A stretch of 64,000 nt of DNA from JAXHUA01 sp034189695. Its GTDB lineage: Bacteria; Chloroflexota; Dehalococcoidia; E44-bin15. Location: contig JAXHUA010000141.1 in assembly GCA_034189695.1 (NCBI GenBank), positions 1-64,000 on the forward strand, written 5' to 3'. Made by a program: the position numbers and the translations under genes. Of this stretch, positions 1-10,290 are shown piece by piece. Each line of letters starts with the position of its first letter. The first letter of the stretch is position 1. Under the pieces are notes generated by a model that saw only the letters and a list, made by a program, of their open reading frames with translations, ran no database searches and was not told the origin of the DNA.

Positions 1-970
1 TGTAGGCCAGAACGAGGACCCCCACGCACTGGAGACTCAAGGTGAATACAAGGAGGTACCTCTTGTCCCTGAAGTCTCCCAGCCATCCCAGGACCAGCCT
101 GCCGAGGAGGCTGGTCAACGTCATGCCCGTCACCGCCAGGCCGCTGAGCGACCTGGAGATGCCGGCCAGGGTGAGGTGAGGGATGACGTGGACGAACACC
201 GCGCTTGTGGCCAGCACCTGAATGCTGTACGTCAGGGCGATGAACCAGAAGGCACGCGTCCTCAGGGCCTCACGTACGGTGAAGTCGATCTCGCTCGGCC
301 TGGTGGTGGCCCCGGCCGGCGGCACGGAGACGCTGGCAGTCAAAGAGGCCGGGGCCGAATCATAAGGTGTGTCCCCATCGGGGAGCAGCCCGTGGTGCTC
401 GGGTCTGTGCTTCATGACCAGCGCCACCGGCAGGCCGATGAGCCAGATCCCTATGCCGACGCCGAGCAGAACCGGCCGCCAGCCGAAGCTGTCTATCAGC
501 AGCACCACCACGGGGACCAGCAACCCGCTGGCGCCGAAGCCGGTTGTCAGAATCGCCAGCGCCCTTCCCCGCCTCCTGATGAACCAGTTGGCTGTGGTGG
601 CCATGGCCACCGCATTGCCGCCGGTGCTGAAACCGATGGAGATCAGCACAAAGGCGAAGTAGTAGGTCCACAGGGAGTTGATCTGGCTGAGGAAAAGGAA
701 TCCCAGGCCGCCAATCGCGAGGCCGATGAGCATCAGCTTCTTGGGCCCAATCCTATCGAACAGGAACCCGACTATTGGGGCGGCAACGCCGCCCTCCAGC
801 CGTTGCAGTGAATTGGCGATGGAGACCGCCGTGTAGCTCCAGCCGAAGGTGGTCCTGATGGGGTCGAAGAAGGCCCCGAAACCGTAGAAAAAAACGCCAC
901 CGATATAGAAGTTCAGGGTGGCGCAGGCGGCGACAATCCACCACCCGTAGAAGAGCCGCTTCTTTCTCAC
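1..970 (-). CDS. MFS transporter, C-terminus cut by window edge
   Basis: Reading the minus strand from a GTG at 968-970 gives at least 323 residues of a major facilitator superfamily permease. It opens RKKRLFYGWWIVAAC, the basic-then-WW start common in the oxalate/formate-antiporter-like (OFA) group, and shows repeated hydrophobic segments. Between the two six-helix halves lies a hydrophilic loop of about 45 residues (HRPEHHGLLPDGD onward). The second half contains GRLVLGWLGDFRDKR, the conserved MFS loop motif. The substrate cannot be told. The ribosome binding site is weak (GAAGAG). The 3' end lies outside the window, so the gene is incomplete here. It is transcribed in the same direction as hsp20, with about 170 bp and a terminator-like hairpin between them, so it is probably a separate unit. 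Confidence 0.85.
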   Translation of the reverse strand, partial: MRKKRLFYGWWIVAACATLNFYIGGVFFYGFGAFFDPIRTTFGWSYTAVSIANSLQRLEGGVAAPIVGFLFDRIGPKKLMLIGLAIGGLGFLFLSQINSLWTYYFAFVLISIGFSTGGNAVAMATTANWFIRRRGRALAILTTGFGASGLLVPVVVLLIDSFGWRPVLLGVGIGIWLIGLPVALVMKHRPEHHGLLPDGDTPYDSAPASLTASVSVPPAGATTRPSEIDFTVREALRTRAFWFIALTYSIQVLATSAVFVHVIPHLTLAGISRSLSGLAVTGMTLTSLLGRLVLGWLGDFRDKRYLLVFTLSLQCVGVLVLAY

Positions 971-1086
971 GTTGCTCTCTTCATCTATGCGGGGCCCGTC
1001 TGTTTTGGCGAGGAATCAAAGACAATATTAGCCGATGCAAGCAGAGGGGGCAACCTTCGCCGCCGGGGATGCGCCACAGAAGAAAC

Positions 1087-1118
1087 CCAGGGGCCGGGCA
1101 CAAGTGCCCAGCCCCTGG
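1087..1118 (-). terminator. Rho-independent terminator after hsp20
   Basis: A strong hairpin pairs 1087-1094 with 1111-1118 and 1096-1100 with 1105-1109, with one mismatch and a 4-base loop. On the minus strand it is followed by GTTTCTTCT. It lies 25 bp past the hsp20 stop codon and would separate that gene from the MFS gene. Confidence 0.7.
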
Positions 1119-1142
1119 CCACCTCCCAGCAGTCCACCACCG

Positions 1143-1619
1143 TTACTTGTCGCTCTTCTTCTCCCCCTCAGCGGCCCCCTTGGTCTTGACCTTAATGGTC
1201 TTCGGCCTGGCCTCTTCGGCCCTGGGGATGGTGAGGATGAGGATGCCGTCCTCAAAGGTGGCCTCCGCCTTATCGGTGTGGAGGTCTTCCGGAAGCGCTA
1301 CGGTGCGGCTGAAGGCGCCATAGCGGTGCTCTCGATAGATGTAGTCGTCCCGCTTTACCTCCTCCGAGGCCTTGGTCTCACCCTTGACCGTCAGGGTGTC
1401 GCCGGTGATGGTGATGTCCACCTCATCGGGCTTCACCCCCGGCAGGGATGCCTTGACTACCAGCTCCTTCTCGGTCTGGTACATGTCGACCGGCGGCATT
1501 CCGTCGCCATCGACGCCGAGAGCGCGATGCGGGCGGACGAAGCTATCCTCCATCAGCCTGTCCATCGCCTGGCGCAAGGTCACCATATCTCTGAAAGGCT
1601 CCCATCGAACGATATTCAT
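1143..1619 (-). CDS. hsp20: Hsp20/alpha-crystallin small heat-shock protein
   Basis: This ATP-independent holdase binds unfolding proteins and keeps them competent for refolding by DnaK/DnaJ or ClpC. The protein has 158 residues. It opens MNIVRWEPFRDMVTLRQAMD, the usual N-terminus of bacterial class-A Hsp20, followed by the alpha-crystallin core (ASLPGVKPDEVDITI, then YGAFSRTVALPEDL) and the C-terminal ILILTIPRAE with its I-x-I/V-type anchor. The start at 1619 is chosen because GGAGGTG sits nine bases upstream; an in-frame ATG at 1652 lies inside the leader. The gene is divergent from dnaJ-hspR-clpC, so the locus gathers the heat-shock functions. Confidence 0.95.
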   Translation of the reverse strand: MNIVRWEPFRDMVTLRQAMDRLMEDSFVRPHRALGVDGDGMPPVDMYQTEKELVVKASLPGVKPDEVDITITGDTLTVKGETKASEEVKRDDYIYREHRYGAFSRTVALPEDLHTDKAEATFEDGILILTIPRAEEARPKTIKVKTKGAAEGEKKSDK

Positions 1620-1654
1620 CTCTTCTCTCACCTCCTTCCTCCTTTCCACCAAAT

Positions 1655-1683
1655 ACTATAGCAAGTTAACACCATCTTGTCAA
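1655..1683 (-). promoter_or_regulatory. hsp20 promoter
   Basis: On the minus strand TTGACA (1678-1683), a 17-bp spacer and TATAGT (1655-1660) form a near-consensus sigma-70 promoter. It lies about 50 bp from the divergent dnaJ promoter. No clear HspR (HAIR) or CIRCE inverted repeat is visible between the two. Confidence 0.8.
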
Positions 1684-1733
1684 GGGCTTTCCACTGTGAA
1701 TATCAGCTATGTTCCACGAAAGCGTTATGGTAC

Positions 1734-1762
1734 TTGACATTCTGACGAAGTCGTCCTATAAT
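1734..1762 (+). promoter_or_regulatory. dnaJ-hspR-clpC promoter, perfect consensus
   Basis: TTGACA (1734-1739), a 17-bp spacer and TATAAT (1757-1762) match the housekeeping sigma consensus exactly. The predicted mRNA starts near 1769, and the leader holds CAGGTGG about seven bases before the dnaJ ATG. Confidence 0.85.
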
Positions 1763-1783
1763 GTCGTTGGCAGGTGGAATACA

Positions 1784-2779
1784 ATGGCGGGCAAGAATTT
1801 CTATGAAATCCTGGGCGTCAAGCGGGACGCCACGGACAAGCAGATCAAGCAGGCCTATCGCAAGCTGGCACGCAAGTACCATCCTGACGTCAACCCCAAT
1901 GACAACACCGCCGAGGCCAAGTTCAAAGAGATAAACGCCGCCTACGAGGTCCTTTCCGATCCGGAGAAGCGGGCGAAATACGACAGGTACGGCGACAACT
2001 GGCAGTACGCCGACCAGTTCGCCGAGTGGCAGCAGCCCTACGGAGACTCCGCCCGGACGGGTGGCACCAAGTTCGACTTCGGCGACATATTCGGTGGCGG
2101 CGGCGGCGACAGCGTATTTGAGAATCTGTTCCGCGGTTTCGGGGGCAGGACCGCCTCGCCCCGTCCGAGACGAGGCCGCGACCTGGAGCATGCCATAGCC
2201 GTGACCCTTGAGGAAGCCTACCACGGGGGCACCCGCATAATCGAGCTGCAGTCCGAGACGGCCTGCACTATATGTAATGGCAGGGGGGCTATCGGCAATG
2301 CGCCATGCTACACCTGCGGCGGCACCGGCAGGGTGCTCAAGCCACAGCGTCTCGAAGTCAAAGTGCCGCCCGGAGTAAAGGACGGCTCAAGAATACGAAT
2401 GGCGGGCAAGGGAGGGCCCGGCTCCGCTGGCGGTCCCAGCGGGGACCTGTTCCTGGTGGTGTCGGTACGGCCGCACCGGGTCTTCCAGCGGAAAGACAGC
2501 GACCTCCATGTCGAGATTGACGTGCCCCTGACGGACGCTTTGCTCGGCGGTGAGGTGAATGTACCCACGCTGAAGGGCAAAGTGGCCCTGACGATACCAC
2601 CCGAGACCCAGAACGGGAAGGCCTTCCGCCTTGCCGGGCAGGGGATGCCCAAGATGGGCAATGACAAGAAGGGTGACCTGTTCGCCAAGGTGAAGGTCGT
2701 CCTGCCGACGAACCTCACCGAGCAGGAGAAGGAGCTTCTTGAGAACCTGCGGAAGCTCCGCGGAGGTGACAAGCGATGA
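1784..2779 (+). CDS. dnaJ: DnaJ-type co-chaperone with a half zinc finger
   Basis: J-domain co-chaperone that stimulates the DnaK ATPase and hands over unfolded clients. The 331-residue protein has the J domain (1-70) with the catalytic HPD at 33-35, a Gly/Phe-rich linker (about 95-122), then a C-terminal substrate-binding region. Only two CxxCxGxG-type repeats are present (C161/C164 and C175/C178) instead of the four of classical DnaJ, so at most one zinc site can form. The ATG at 1784 follows CAGGTGG and begins exactly at the J domain; an in-frame ATG at 1709 lies upstream of the promoter. The stop overlaps the hspR start, so the genes are probably translationally coupled. Confidence 0.93.
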   Translation: MAGKNFYEILGVKRDATDKQIKQAYRKLARKYHPDVNPNDNTAEAKFKEINAAYEVLSDPEKRAKYDRYGDNWQYADQFAEWQQPYGDSARTGGTKFDFGDIFGGGGGDSVFENLFRGFGGRTASPRPRRGRDLEHAIAVTLEEAYHGGTRIIELQSETACTICNGRGAIGNAPCYTCGGTGRVLKPQRLEVKVPPGVKDGSRIRMAGKGGPGSAGGPSGDLFLVVSVRPHRVFQRKDSDLHVEIDVPLTDALLGGEVNVPTLKGKVALTIPPETQNGKAFRLAGQGMPKMGNDKKGDLFAKVKVVLPTNLTEQEKELLENLRKLRGGDKR

Positions 2780-3090
2780 TGTTTGATGAAGACGAACCCT
2801 GTTATGTGATAAGTGTTGCGGCCAGAATGCTGGGCCTTCACGCCCAGAGCCTGCGCTACTACGAGAAGATGGGGCTGGTGGAGCCGGCGCGTTCGCGAGG
2901 GCGGGTGCGCTTTTACTCGCAACGGGACATCGAGAGGCTGCGCCAGGTCAAGACCCTGATGAACGACCTCGGAGTCAACCTGGCTGGTGTGGAGGTCATT
3001 CTGCGCCTCACTGAGAAGATGGCTGAGATGGAGGAAAGGATCGAGGAGCTCGAGCGGCAACTCGAGCGCTTCAGGCGCGCCGAGGCCTAG
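2776..3090 (+). CDS. hspR: HspR-like MerR-family heat-shock repressor
   Basis: A 104-residue MerR-family regulator. The N-terminal winged helix-turn-helix reads [20 protein letters not shown], then [17 protein letters not shown], the signature of HspR. It ends in a coiled coil (about 75-104, [20 protein letters not shown]) used for dimerisation. HspR proteins repress chaperone operons, usually with DnaK as co-repressor. Here the gene overlaps the end of dnaJ by four bases and lies 20 bp before clpC, the usual autoregulatory layout. A consensus HAIR operator is not obvious near the promoters, so the operator may be divergent or elsewhere. Confidence 0.9.
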   Translation: MMFDEDEPCYVISVAARMLGLHAQSLRYYEKMGLVEPARSRGRVRFYSQRDIERLRQVKTLMNDLGVNLAGVEVILRLTEKMAEMEERIEELERQLERFRRAEA

Positions 3091-3110
3091 CTCGGGCGAG
3101 GAGCTGAGAC

Positions 3111-5519
<2,409 letters not shown>

Positions 5520-5559
5520 CTTCCCCAGCCGTTTCCTTTAGCGTTGCACCCACACCACG

Positions 5560-6228
5560 ATGGAGAACGGCGAGAACGAGACAGTCGTTGAGGGTGGAGA
5601 GGCGGAGGCCAGTGTCCCCTCGAACCAGCAGGCAAACGTTGTTGCCACGGGTGAAGAGACTGCCCAGGTGCCGAGAAAGAGGCGCTGGACGAAGCAGCAC
5701 TGGGTCAGTCTCTTCATCGTGTTGGGCATCGCCGTTGTCTTCATCATCGTGTACATCCTCAGCAAGGCCCTCGACGACGCCTGGCTCTACGGCTACTTCG
5801 GCGTGTTCGTCGTCAGCCTCATGGCCAGCGCCACGCTCATCATACCCATCCCCGGCTTCGCGGTGGTATTCGTCATGGGCGCGGTGCTCAACCCGTGGCT
5901 GGTGGGGCTGATGGTCGGCCTGGCCGAGCCGTTCGGCGAGTTGACCGGCTACATGGCGGGCTACAGCGGCAAGGTGGCGCTCCAGAACCGGCGGTTCTAC
6001 CCCCGGCTGGAACGCTGGATGAAGCGGCGCGGTCCAGTCGTCCTGTTCGGCTTCTCGGCCCTGCCCAACCCCTTCACTGACGTCGCCGGGGTGGCCGCCG
6101 GCGCCATCCGCTACCCCATATGGAAATTCCTCCTGGTCATGTTCATCGGCAAGACCGTCAAGGGGTGGATAGTGGCCTTTGCCGGCTACTGGACCCTTCG
6201 GCTGGTCGTGCAGATGCTGGTGGGATAG
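5560..6228 (+). CDS. VTT-domain (DedA/TVP38-like) membrane protein
   Basis: A 222-residue integral membrane protein. A charged 45-residue N-terminal tail precedes the first helix (SLFIVLGIAVVFIIVYIL). The core has the VTT/SNARE-associated fold: two hydrophobic re-entrant segments around ASATLIIPIPGF and GLAEPFGELTGYMAGYSG, then FSALPNPFTDVAGVAAGAIRY, the second conserved half. DedA-related proteins take part in lipid carrier recycling and membrane homeostasis, but the substrate of this one cannot be read from sequence. It begins 40 bp after clpC with no obvious ribosome binding site, so either it is coupled to clpC or the start lies a few codons away. Confidence 0.8.
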   Translation: MENGENETVVEGGEAEASVPSNQQANVVATGEETAQVPRKRRWTKQHWVSLFIVLGIAVVFIIVYILSKALDDAWLYGYFGVFVVSLMASATLIIPIPGFAVVFVMGAVLNPWLVGLMVGLAEPFGELTGYMAGYSGKVALQNRRFYPRLERWMKRRGPVVLFGFSALPNPFTDVAGVAAGAIRYPIWKFLLVMFIGKTVKGWIVAFAGYWTLRLVVQMLVG

Positions 6229-6405
6229 TCAGCCGCCTGCTTCTCGGGCCTCAACACAGCTTCTTCCCCGCTATCGCCGTATGCCACGTTCAATGACCCT
6301 CCAGGCAAGTAGCAGGTCAAGTTCAATCCTGGTGAGCGCCGAAGTTGGCTCCTCTTTTCCAACGAGTTTCAACCACAACTTGGCTAATCCCGAGAGCGCG
6401 GTCAT

Positions 6406-6434
6406 TTGACACCCCAATCGGGGTGGCGTATAAT
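6406..6434 (+). promoter_or_regulatory. rpmH promoter, predicted leaderless start
   Basis: TTGACA (6406-6411), a 17-bp spacer and TATAAT (6429-6434) match the consensus exactly. The rpmH ATG begins only seven bases after the -10 box, at the expected transcription start, so the mRNA would have no 5' leader. Confidence 0.85.
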
Positions 6435-6440
6435 TCAGCA

Positions 6441-6578
6441 ATGCCCAAGCGGACATATCAACCCAAGAGAATACCAAGGAAGCGCAAACACGGCTTCCTG
6501 AAGCGAATGAGCACCCGTGGCGGTAGAGCAGTGCTGAAGAGGAGGAGGCTAAGGGGTCGGGTACGGCTCGCTGTGTAG
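6441..6578 (+). CDS. rpmH: 50S ribosomal protein bL34
   Basis: A 45-residue very basic protein of the large ribosomal subunit. It starts [19 protein letters not shown] and continues with the conserved [22 protein letters not shown] block, a clear L34. The ATG at 6441 is fixed by the family N-terminus and by the promoter just upstream; no Shine-Dalgarno sequence is present, consistent with leaderless translation. It starts the universally conserved rpmH-rnpA-yidD-yidC-jag cluster. Confidence 0.97.
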   Translation: MPKRTYQPKRIPRKRKHGFLKRMSTRGGRAVLKRRRLRGRVRLAV

Positions 6579-6579
6579 A

Positions 6580-6945
6580 ATGAGGAGAGAACAGCGACTT
6601 GCCAGTAAGAAGGACTTCGAGGCTGTATATAAGAGAGGGAGAACACGCTCCAACAGGCTGCTTGTACTGAGGGTTGTGCCCAACGAGCTTGGGCGGAACC
6701 GCTACGGCTTCGCGGTGGGCAAGCGGCTCGGCGGGGCGGTGGTGAGGAACCGCGTCAAGAGACGGCTACGAGAAGGGGCAAGGCTCGCACCGACCGAACA
6801 GGGCTGGGACATAGTGCTCATTGCGCGTCACGATGCCGTCGACGCCGACTATCAGACTTTGAAGAGGGCAATGGAGGAATTGCTGGACCGGGCGCACCTA
6901 CTGTGCAACGGGGGGAAGAGGGGCTTTGACGACTCTGGCCCGTGA
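6580..6945 (+). CDS. rnpA: Ribonuclease P protein component
   Basis: Basic 121-residue protein subunit of RNase P, which helps the RNA subunit remove 5' leaders from precursor tRNAs. The central [20 protein letters not shown] stretch carries the RNR signature (R-N-R-x-K-R) that binds the RNA. It starts one base after the rpmH stop and overlaps the proposed upstream end of yidD, so the three genes are one unit. The C-terminal [13 protein letters not shown] tail is not part of the conserved fold. Confidence 0.95.
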   Translation: MRREQRLASKKDFEAVYKRGRTRSNRLLVLRVVPNELGRNRYGFAVGKRLGGAVVRNRVKRRLREGARLAPTEQGWDIVLIARHDAVDADYQTLKRAMEELLDRAHLLCNGGKRGFDDSGP

Positions 6946-6970
6946 GCGTTGCAGTTTCGCGGAAGTCCCG

Positions 6971-7177
6971 ATGCGGGTTGCTTTGGGGCTGATTCGCTTC
7001 TATCAGATGACCGTATCGCAGGTAATGCCGCATTCGTGCCGCTTCGTCCCCTCCTGCTCTCAGTACACTTTTGAGGCGATTGCTAAACACGGCCTGTTAA
7101 GGGGCATTTGGCTGGGGTCGAAACGGCTTGCCCGTTGTCATCCCTTCAATCCAGGGGGATACGACCCCGTCCCCTGA
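6971..7177 (+). CDS. yidD: YidD membrane-insertion efficiency factor
   Basis: A 68-residue small protein with the YidD/DUF37 signature: an amphipathic N-terminal helix ([15 protein letters not shown]) and the cysteine motif [15 protein letters not shown], ending in [13 protein letters not shown]. It assists YidC in inserting membrane proteins at the inner leaflet. The ATG at 6971 is chosen to match family length; an in-frame ATG at 6926, overlapping rnpA by 20 bases, would add 15 residues. Neither start has a strong ribosome binding site, so coupling to rnpA is likely. Confidence 0.9.
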   Translation: MRVALGLIRFYQMTVSQVMPHSCRFVPSCSQYTFEAIAKHGLLRGIWLGSKRLARCHPFNPGGYDPVP

Positions 7178-7198
7178 TGTCCCTTCTCCTGCCGCTCA

Positions 7199-7204
7199 TA
7201 TGAT
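7199..7204 (+). promoter_or_regulatory. Possible -10 box of a leaderless lipoprotein gene
   Basis: TATGAT ends six bases before the ATG of the PQQ-repeat lipoprotein, which has no Shine-Dalgarno sequence. No convincing -35 element is present, so this is a weak candidate, included because the spacing repeats elsewhere in the window. Confidence 0.35.
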
Positions 7205-7210
7205 GCCTTC

Positions 7211-8347
7211 ATGAAAACGAAGCTGTCGATCGTATTCGCTTTGCTGCTTGCAGGCTGCTTGTTGCTCACAGGATGCTTTCCTGGCGCCGGAGGCAGTCTG
7301 TTCTCCTGCGGCGGCGCTGCCCCAGCAGGATGGTCGGGACCGGTCCTTGGCAACGACACCCTGTACGTGGGGACAATGACCGGCCAGGTCATCGCCCTTG
7401 AGAACGTGGGCGAGCCTATCGTAAAGTTCAAGTGGATGTACCCCCCCGGAGGCGAGACAGCGCTGGCCAGCGTCTACGGCAACCCCGCCATCGGAGAGGA
7501 CTCCATCTTCGTTGGGACGTACGACGGGAAGGTTTACGCTTTCTACACCGAGAACGGATTGCCCCAGTGGCTCACCTCATACAAGACCGGCGGCGCCATA
7601 GTAGGCAGCCCGGCCATCAGCGACGGCACCGTCTACATTGGCACGTCCCAAGGGGGACTCCACGCTATCGACGCCGCGACAGGCACGGCTAAGCTGGGGT
7701 TCGCCATGTTCCAGACGGAGGGACACGACGAGATCTGGGCTACGCCGGTGGTGCATGACGGCGTGGTCTACGTCGCTGCCTTCGACGGAAGGCTATACGC
7801 CCTGGACGCCGCCTCCGGCGACCAGGTATGGGAGCCCTTCCAGACTGGGGGAGCCATCGCCTGCACCCCGTTGATCCACGACGACGTCATCTATTTCGGC
7901 TCTTTTGACCGCAAGTTCTACGCCCTCAACAAAGATGGCAGCCAGAAGTGGGCCGAGCCTTTCGAGGCCGACGGCTGGTTCTGGGCGAAGGCGGTTGCAT
8001 ACGACGGTACCGTGATTGTGGCCTCTCTCGACGGCCGGGTGTACGCGTTGAACGCCGACACGGGGGCGTTGGTCTGGCAGTATCCCGAGGACGGCCAGGT
8101 CGGCTCCATCCGGGGTGACCCGGCACTCGTGGGAGACCTGTTCGTCCTTGGCTCCGAGGACGGAAAGGTGTATGCCCTTGACGCGGTGACCGGAGTGGAG
8201 AAGTGGCAGCGTGACCTGGAAAGCCCGGTTCGGGCCTCCCTCTACGGCGGAGACGGCGTAGTCTTCGTCCAGGCTTCGAACCAGAAAGTCTACGCAATCG
8301 AGACGGAGGATGCACGCCCGAGGTGGGTCTTCTCCACCAAGGAGTGA
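7211..8347 (+). CDS. PQQ-repeat beta-propeller lipoprotein
   Basis: A 378-residue exported protein. The N-terminus is a lipoprotein signal peptide with two overlapping lipobox-like sites (LLAGC at Cys16 and LLTGC at Cys22). The rest is a series of about seven blades of the PQQ/pyrrolo-quinoline type: repeated VYVGTxxGxVYALDAxTG-like units such as YALDAASGDQVWEP and YALNADTGALVWQYP. BamB-like propellers are protein-binding scaffolds; nothing here shows a bound cofactor or an enzyme. Its position between yidD and yidC, genes for membrane insertion, suggests a role in folding or export outside the membrane, but that is inference. Confidence 0.85.
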   Translation: MKTKLSIVFALLLAGCLLLTGCFPGAGGSLFSCGGAAPAGWSGPVLGNDTLYVGTMTGQVIALENVGEPIVKFKWMYPPGGETALASVYGNPAIGEDSIFVGTYDGKVYAFYTENGLPQWLTSYKTGGAIVGSPAISDGTVYIGTSQGGLHAIDAATGTAKLGFAMFQTEGHDEIWATPVVHDGVVYVAAFDGRLYALDAASGDQVWEPFQTGGAIACTPLIHDDVIYFGSFDRKFYALNKDGSQKWAEPFEADGWFWAKAVAYDGTVIVASLDGRVYALNADTGALVWQYPEDGQVGSIRGDPALVGDLFVLGSEDGKVYALDAVTGVEKWQRDLESPVRASLYGGDGVVFVQASNQKVYAIETEDARPRWVFSTKE

Positions 8348-8367
8348 TGTAGCGCAGCGCTGTATCG

Positions 8368-9363
8368 ATGTTTAAGCTGAGCAGAAACACCATCATCGTG
8401 ATCGCGGTCGCAGTGGCCATCATCGTTGTTCTGGCGGTGTTCGGGCCGGTTGAGGTATGGAACAACGTCCTCCTGCGGCCGATGATGAACTTCCTCGTCC
8501 TGCTGTCTTATGTCTTCTTCGGCAGCTTCGGAGTGGCCATCATCGTCCTCACCATAATCGTTCGTTTGCTGACATTCCCGCTGACCCTGAGACAGATGAA
8601 GGCCACCAAGTCCATGAGCACCCTGGCCCCCAAGATGCAGGAGCTTCAGAAGAAGTACGCCAAGGACCAGGAGAAGCTGAGGAAGGAAGTGGCCGCCCTG
8701 TACAAGGAGGCGGGGGTTAATCCCATAGGCTGCACGTGGCCAATGCTGGTGCAGTTCCCCATCTGGATCGCGCTGTACCAGTCTGTAACGCGCACCCTCG
8801 CCACGTCGCCCGAGGAACTCATCAGCCTGTCCCAGAATCTCTATTCCCTCCCGATCATCCAGCAGTCGGTCCCTCTGGAGGCAAGCTTTCTCTGGCTGAA
8901 CCTGGGCGTTCCTGACACGTACTTCGTTCTTGCCATCCTTTGCGGTGCATCCATGTGGGTGTTGCAGAAGATGTCCACCGTCCCGGCGGCGGACCCGAAA
9001 CAGCAGTCCATGACCAAGACGATGGTGTGGATGATGCCGCTCATATTCGCCATGTTCACCTTGATGGTCCCCAGCGGACTTGGCCTTTTCTGGGTAGTCT
9101 CAAACATCATCGGTATCATAATGCAGTACTTCGTGACCGGTTGGGGGGGACTCTTCTCCCGCGCGCCCGCCGCGGCGCCAGCCGCTGCCACCGAGCAACC
9201 AAAGCAACTGGAGACACCGCTGGGGGCTGAGCAAGAGGCGCAACTGGAGACCGAGAGAACGAAACAGGAGAAGAGGTCGGAGCATGGAAAGTCTCGAGAT
9301 AAGCGCAAAGACCGAAGAGGAAGCCGTCGCGACCGCTCTCGAAAAGCTCGGCGCCGCTCGTGA
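8368..9363 (+). CDS. yidC: Membrane protein insertase YidC/Oxa1
   Basis: A 331-residue insertase that integrates membrane proteins, alone or with SecYEG. It is the short, Gram-positive-type form: a single N-terminal hydrophobic segment, no large periplasmic domain, then the five-helix Oxa1 core beginning at about residue 40 (SFGVAIIVLTIIVRLLTFPL, with the conserved Arg in the hydrophilic groove), the cytoplasmic hairpin (MQELQKKYAKDQEKLRKEV), and GCTWPMLVQFPIWIALYQ. The tail is long, charged and basic. The last 80 bases overlap the start of jag in another frame. Confidence 0.95.
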   Translation: MFKLSRNTIIVIAVAVAIIVVLAVFGPVEVWNNVLLRPMMNFLVLLSYVFFGSFGVAIIVLTIIVRLLTFPLTLRQMKATKSMSTLAPKMQELQKKYAKDQEKLRKEVAALYKEAGVNPIGCTWPMLVQFPIWIALYQSVTRTLATSPEELISLSQNLYSLPIIQQSVPLEASFLWLNLGVPDTYFVLAILCGASMWVLQKMSTVPAADPKQQSMTKTMVWMMPLIFAMFTLMVPSGLGLFWVVSNIIGIIMQYFVTGWGGLFSRAPAAAPAAATEQPKQLETPLGAEQEAQLETERTKQEKRSEHGKSRDKRKDRRGSRRDRSRKARRRS

Positions 9364-9928
9364 TGAGGTCGACATAGAGGTCGTCAAGAAAGGCAAAGCG
9401 GGGTTCCTCGGCATCGGTGGGGAAGAGGCGACGGTGAGGGTATCTCGGCGCCAGCCGGGAGTGCCGACCGAAGAGGCCGTCGATATGGCAGAGGAGGTCC
9501 TGGAGAAACTCCTCTCGCTGATGGACATCTCGGGCACCATTGAAAGAAGGGTGGCTGAATCTGAGAGCGAAGGTATGGAGGTGCTCGATATTACCGGCCA
9601 GAACCTGGGTCTCCTCATCGGCAGAAGGGGTCAGACCCTGTTCTCCTTGCAGCACCTGATATACCTGATGGTGAGTCACAAGACGAAGGCACGTGTGCCG
9701 GTGATTATCGACGTTGAGGGATACCGAGAGCGACGCCGGGAATCCCTTACCCATCTGGCGCGCCGCATGGCGGAGTCTGTTGAATCCAGCGGCCAGTCGG
9801 TCAGCCTCGAACCAATGCCCGCATTCGAACGAAGAATCGTACACCTGGCGTTGCAGGACTTCCCAGGAGTTGTCACCGAGAGCGAGGGTGACGGTGAGTC
9901 GCGCAAGGTCATCATCAAGAAGCGGTAG
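9284..9928 (+). CDS. jag: Jag/KhpB RNA-binding protein
   Basis: A 214-residue protein with the three Jag parts: the N-terminal Jag_N domain (about 1-55, ending KKGKAGFLGIGGEEATV), a KH domain (about 75-150, LLIGRRGQTLFSLQHLIYL as the GxxG loop region), and the C-terminal R3H domain (about 150-214, with the R-x3-H-like MPAFERRIVHLAL). It binds RNA and in other bacteria affects cell division and elongation. The start overlaps yidC by 80 bases; AGGAGAAGAGG just upstream acts as ribosome binding site inside yidC. It is the last gene before the ileS T-box promoter. Confidence 0.93.
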   Translation: MESLEISAKTEEEAVATALEKLGAARDEVDIEVVKKGKAGFLGIGGEEATVRVSRRQPGVPTEEAVDMAEEVLEKLLSLMDISGTIERRVAESESEGMEVLDITGQNLGLLIGRRGQTLFSLQHLIYLMVSHKTKARVPVIIDVEGYRERRRESLTHLARRMAESVESSGQSVSLEPMPAFERRIVHLALQDFPGVVTESEGDGESRKVIIKKR

Positions 9929-9931
9929 CCC

Positions 9932-9960
9932 TTGACGGCACCCTCACCATTTGCTACTTT
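9932..9960 (+). promoter_or_regulatory. ileS T-box leader promoter
   Basis: TTGACG (9932-9937), a 17-bp spacer and TACTTT (9955-9960), four bases after the jag stop. It would start the T-box RNA near 9967. Confidence 0.65.
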
Positions 9961-9966
9961 GCATAG

Positions 9967-10229
9967 GAAAAGGCGACGACGGAGACGAGTACGGGGGACA
10001 CGGCGCTCAGCGAGTCTGGTCCGGTGAGAGCAGACGCGACCCTCCCTCTGAAAATCCCTCCCGAGCTGCCAACCGAACGCGGCACGTCAGTGCGCCAGTA
10101 GACTTGGCCGGCCTCGTCAGCCGTTATCCCGACGGAGGCATGAATGTGCCTTCAACGAGTGCCCCGCACGCGGGGAAGTAGGGTGGTACCGCGGGCTATG
10201 AGCTCGTCCCTTGAGGACGGGCTTTTCTT
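9967..10229 (+). promoter_or_regulatory. T-box riboswitch for isoleucine
   Basis: A leader of about 260 bases that senses uncharged tRNA-Ile and lets ileS be transcribed only when the tRNA is uncharged. The conserved T-box AGGGTGGTACCGCG is at 10180-10193, a stem III-like CCGTTATCCCGACGG lies upstream near 10120, and a terminator hairpin (10202-10209 with 10215-10222, then TTTTCTT) follows. A candidate specifier triplet ATC, an isoleucine codon, is at 10054-10056 in the sequence CTGAAAATC. The specifier assignment is tentative; the T-box and the terminator are clear. Confidence 0.92.
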
Positions 10230-10290
10230 ATAGGTGGCTACGCCAGGCGCATTCGAATCAAGACTGCACATGCAGAAGCGAGAGAACCGC

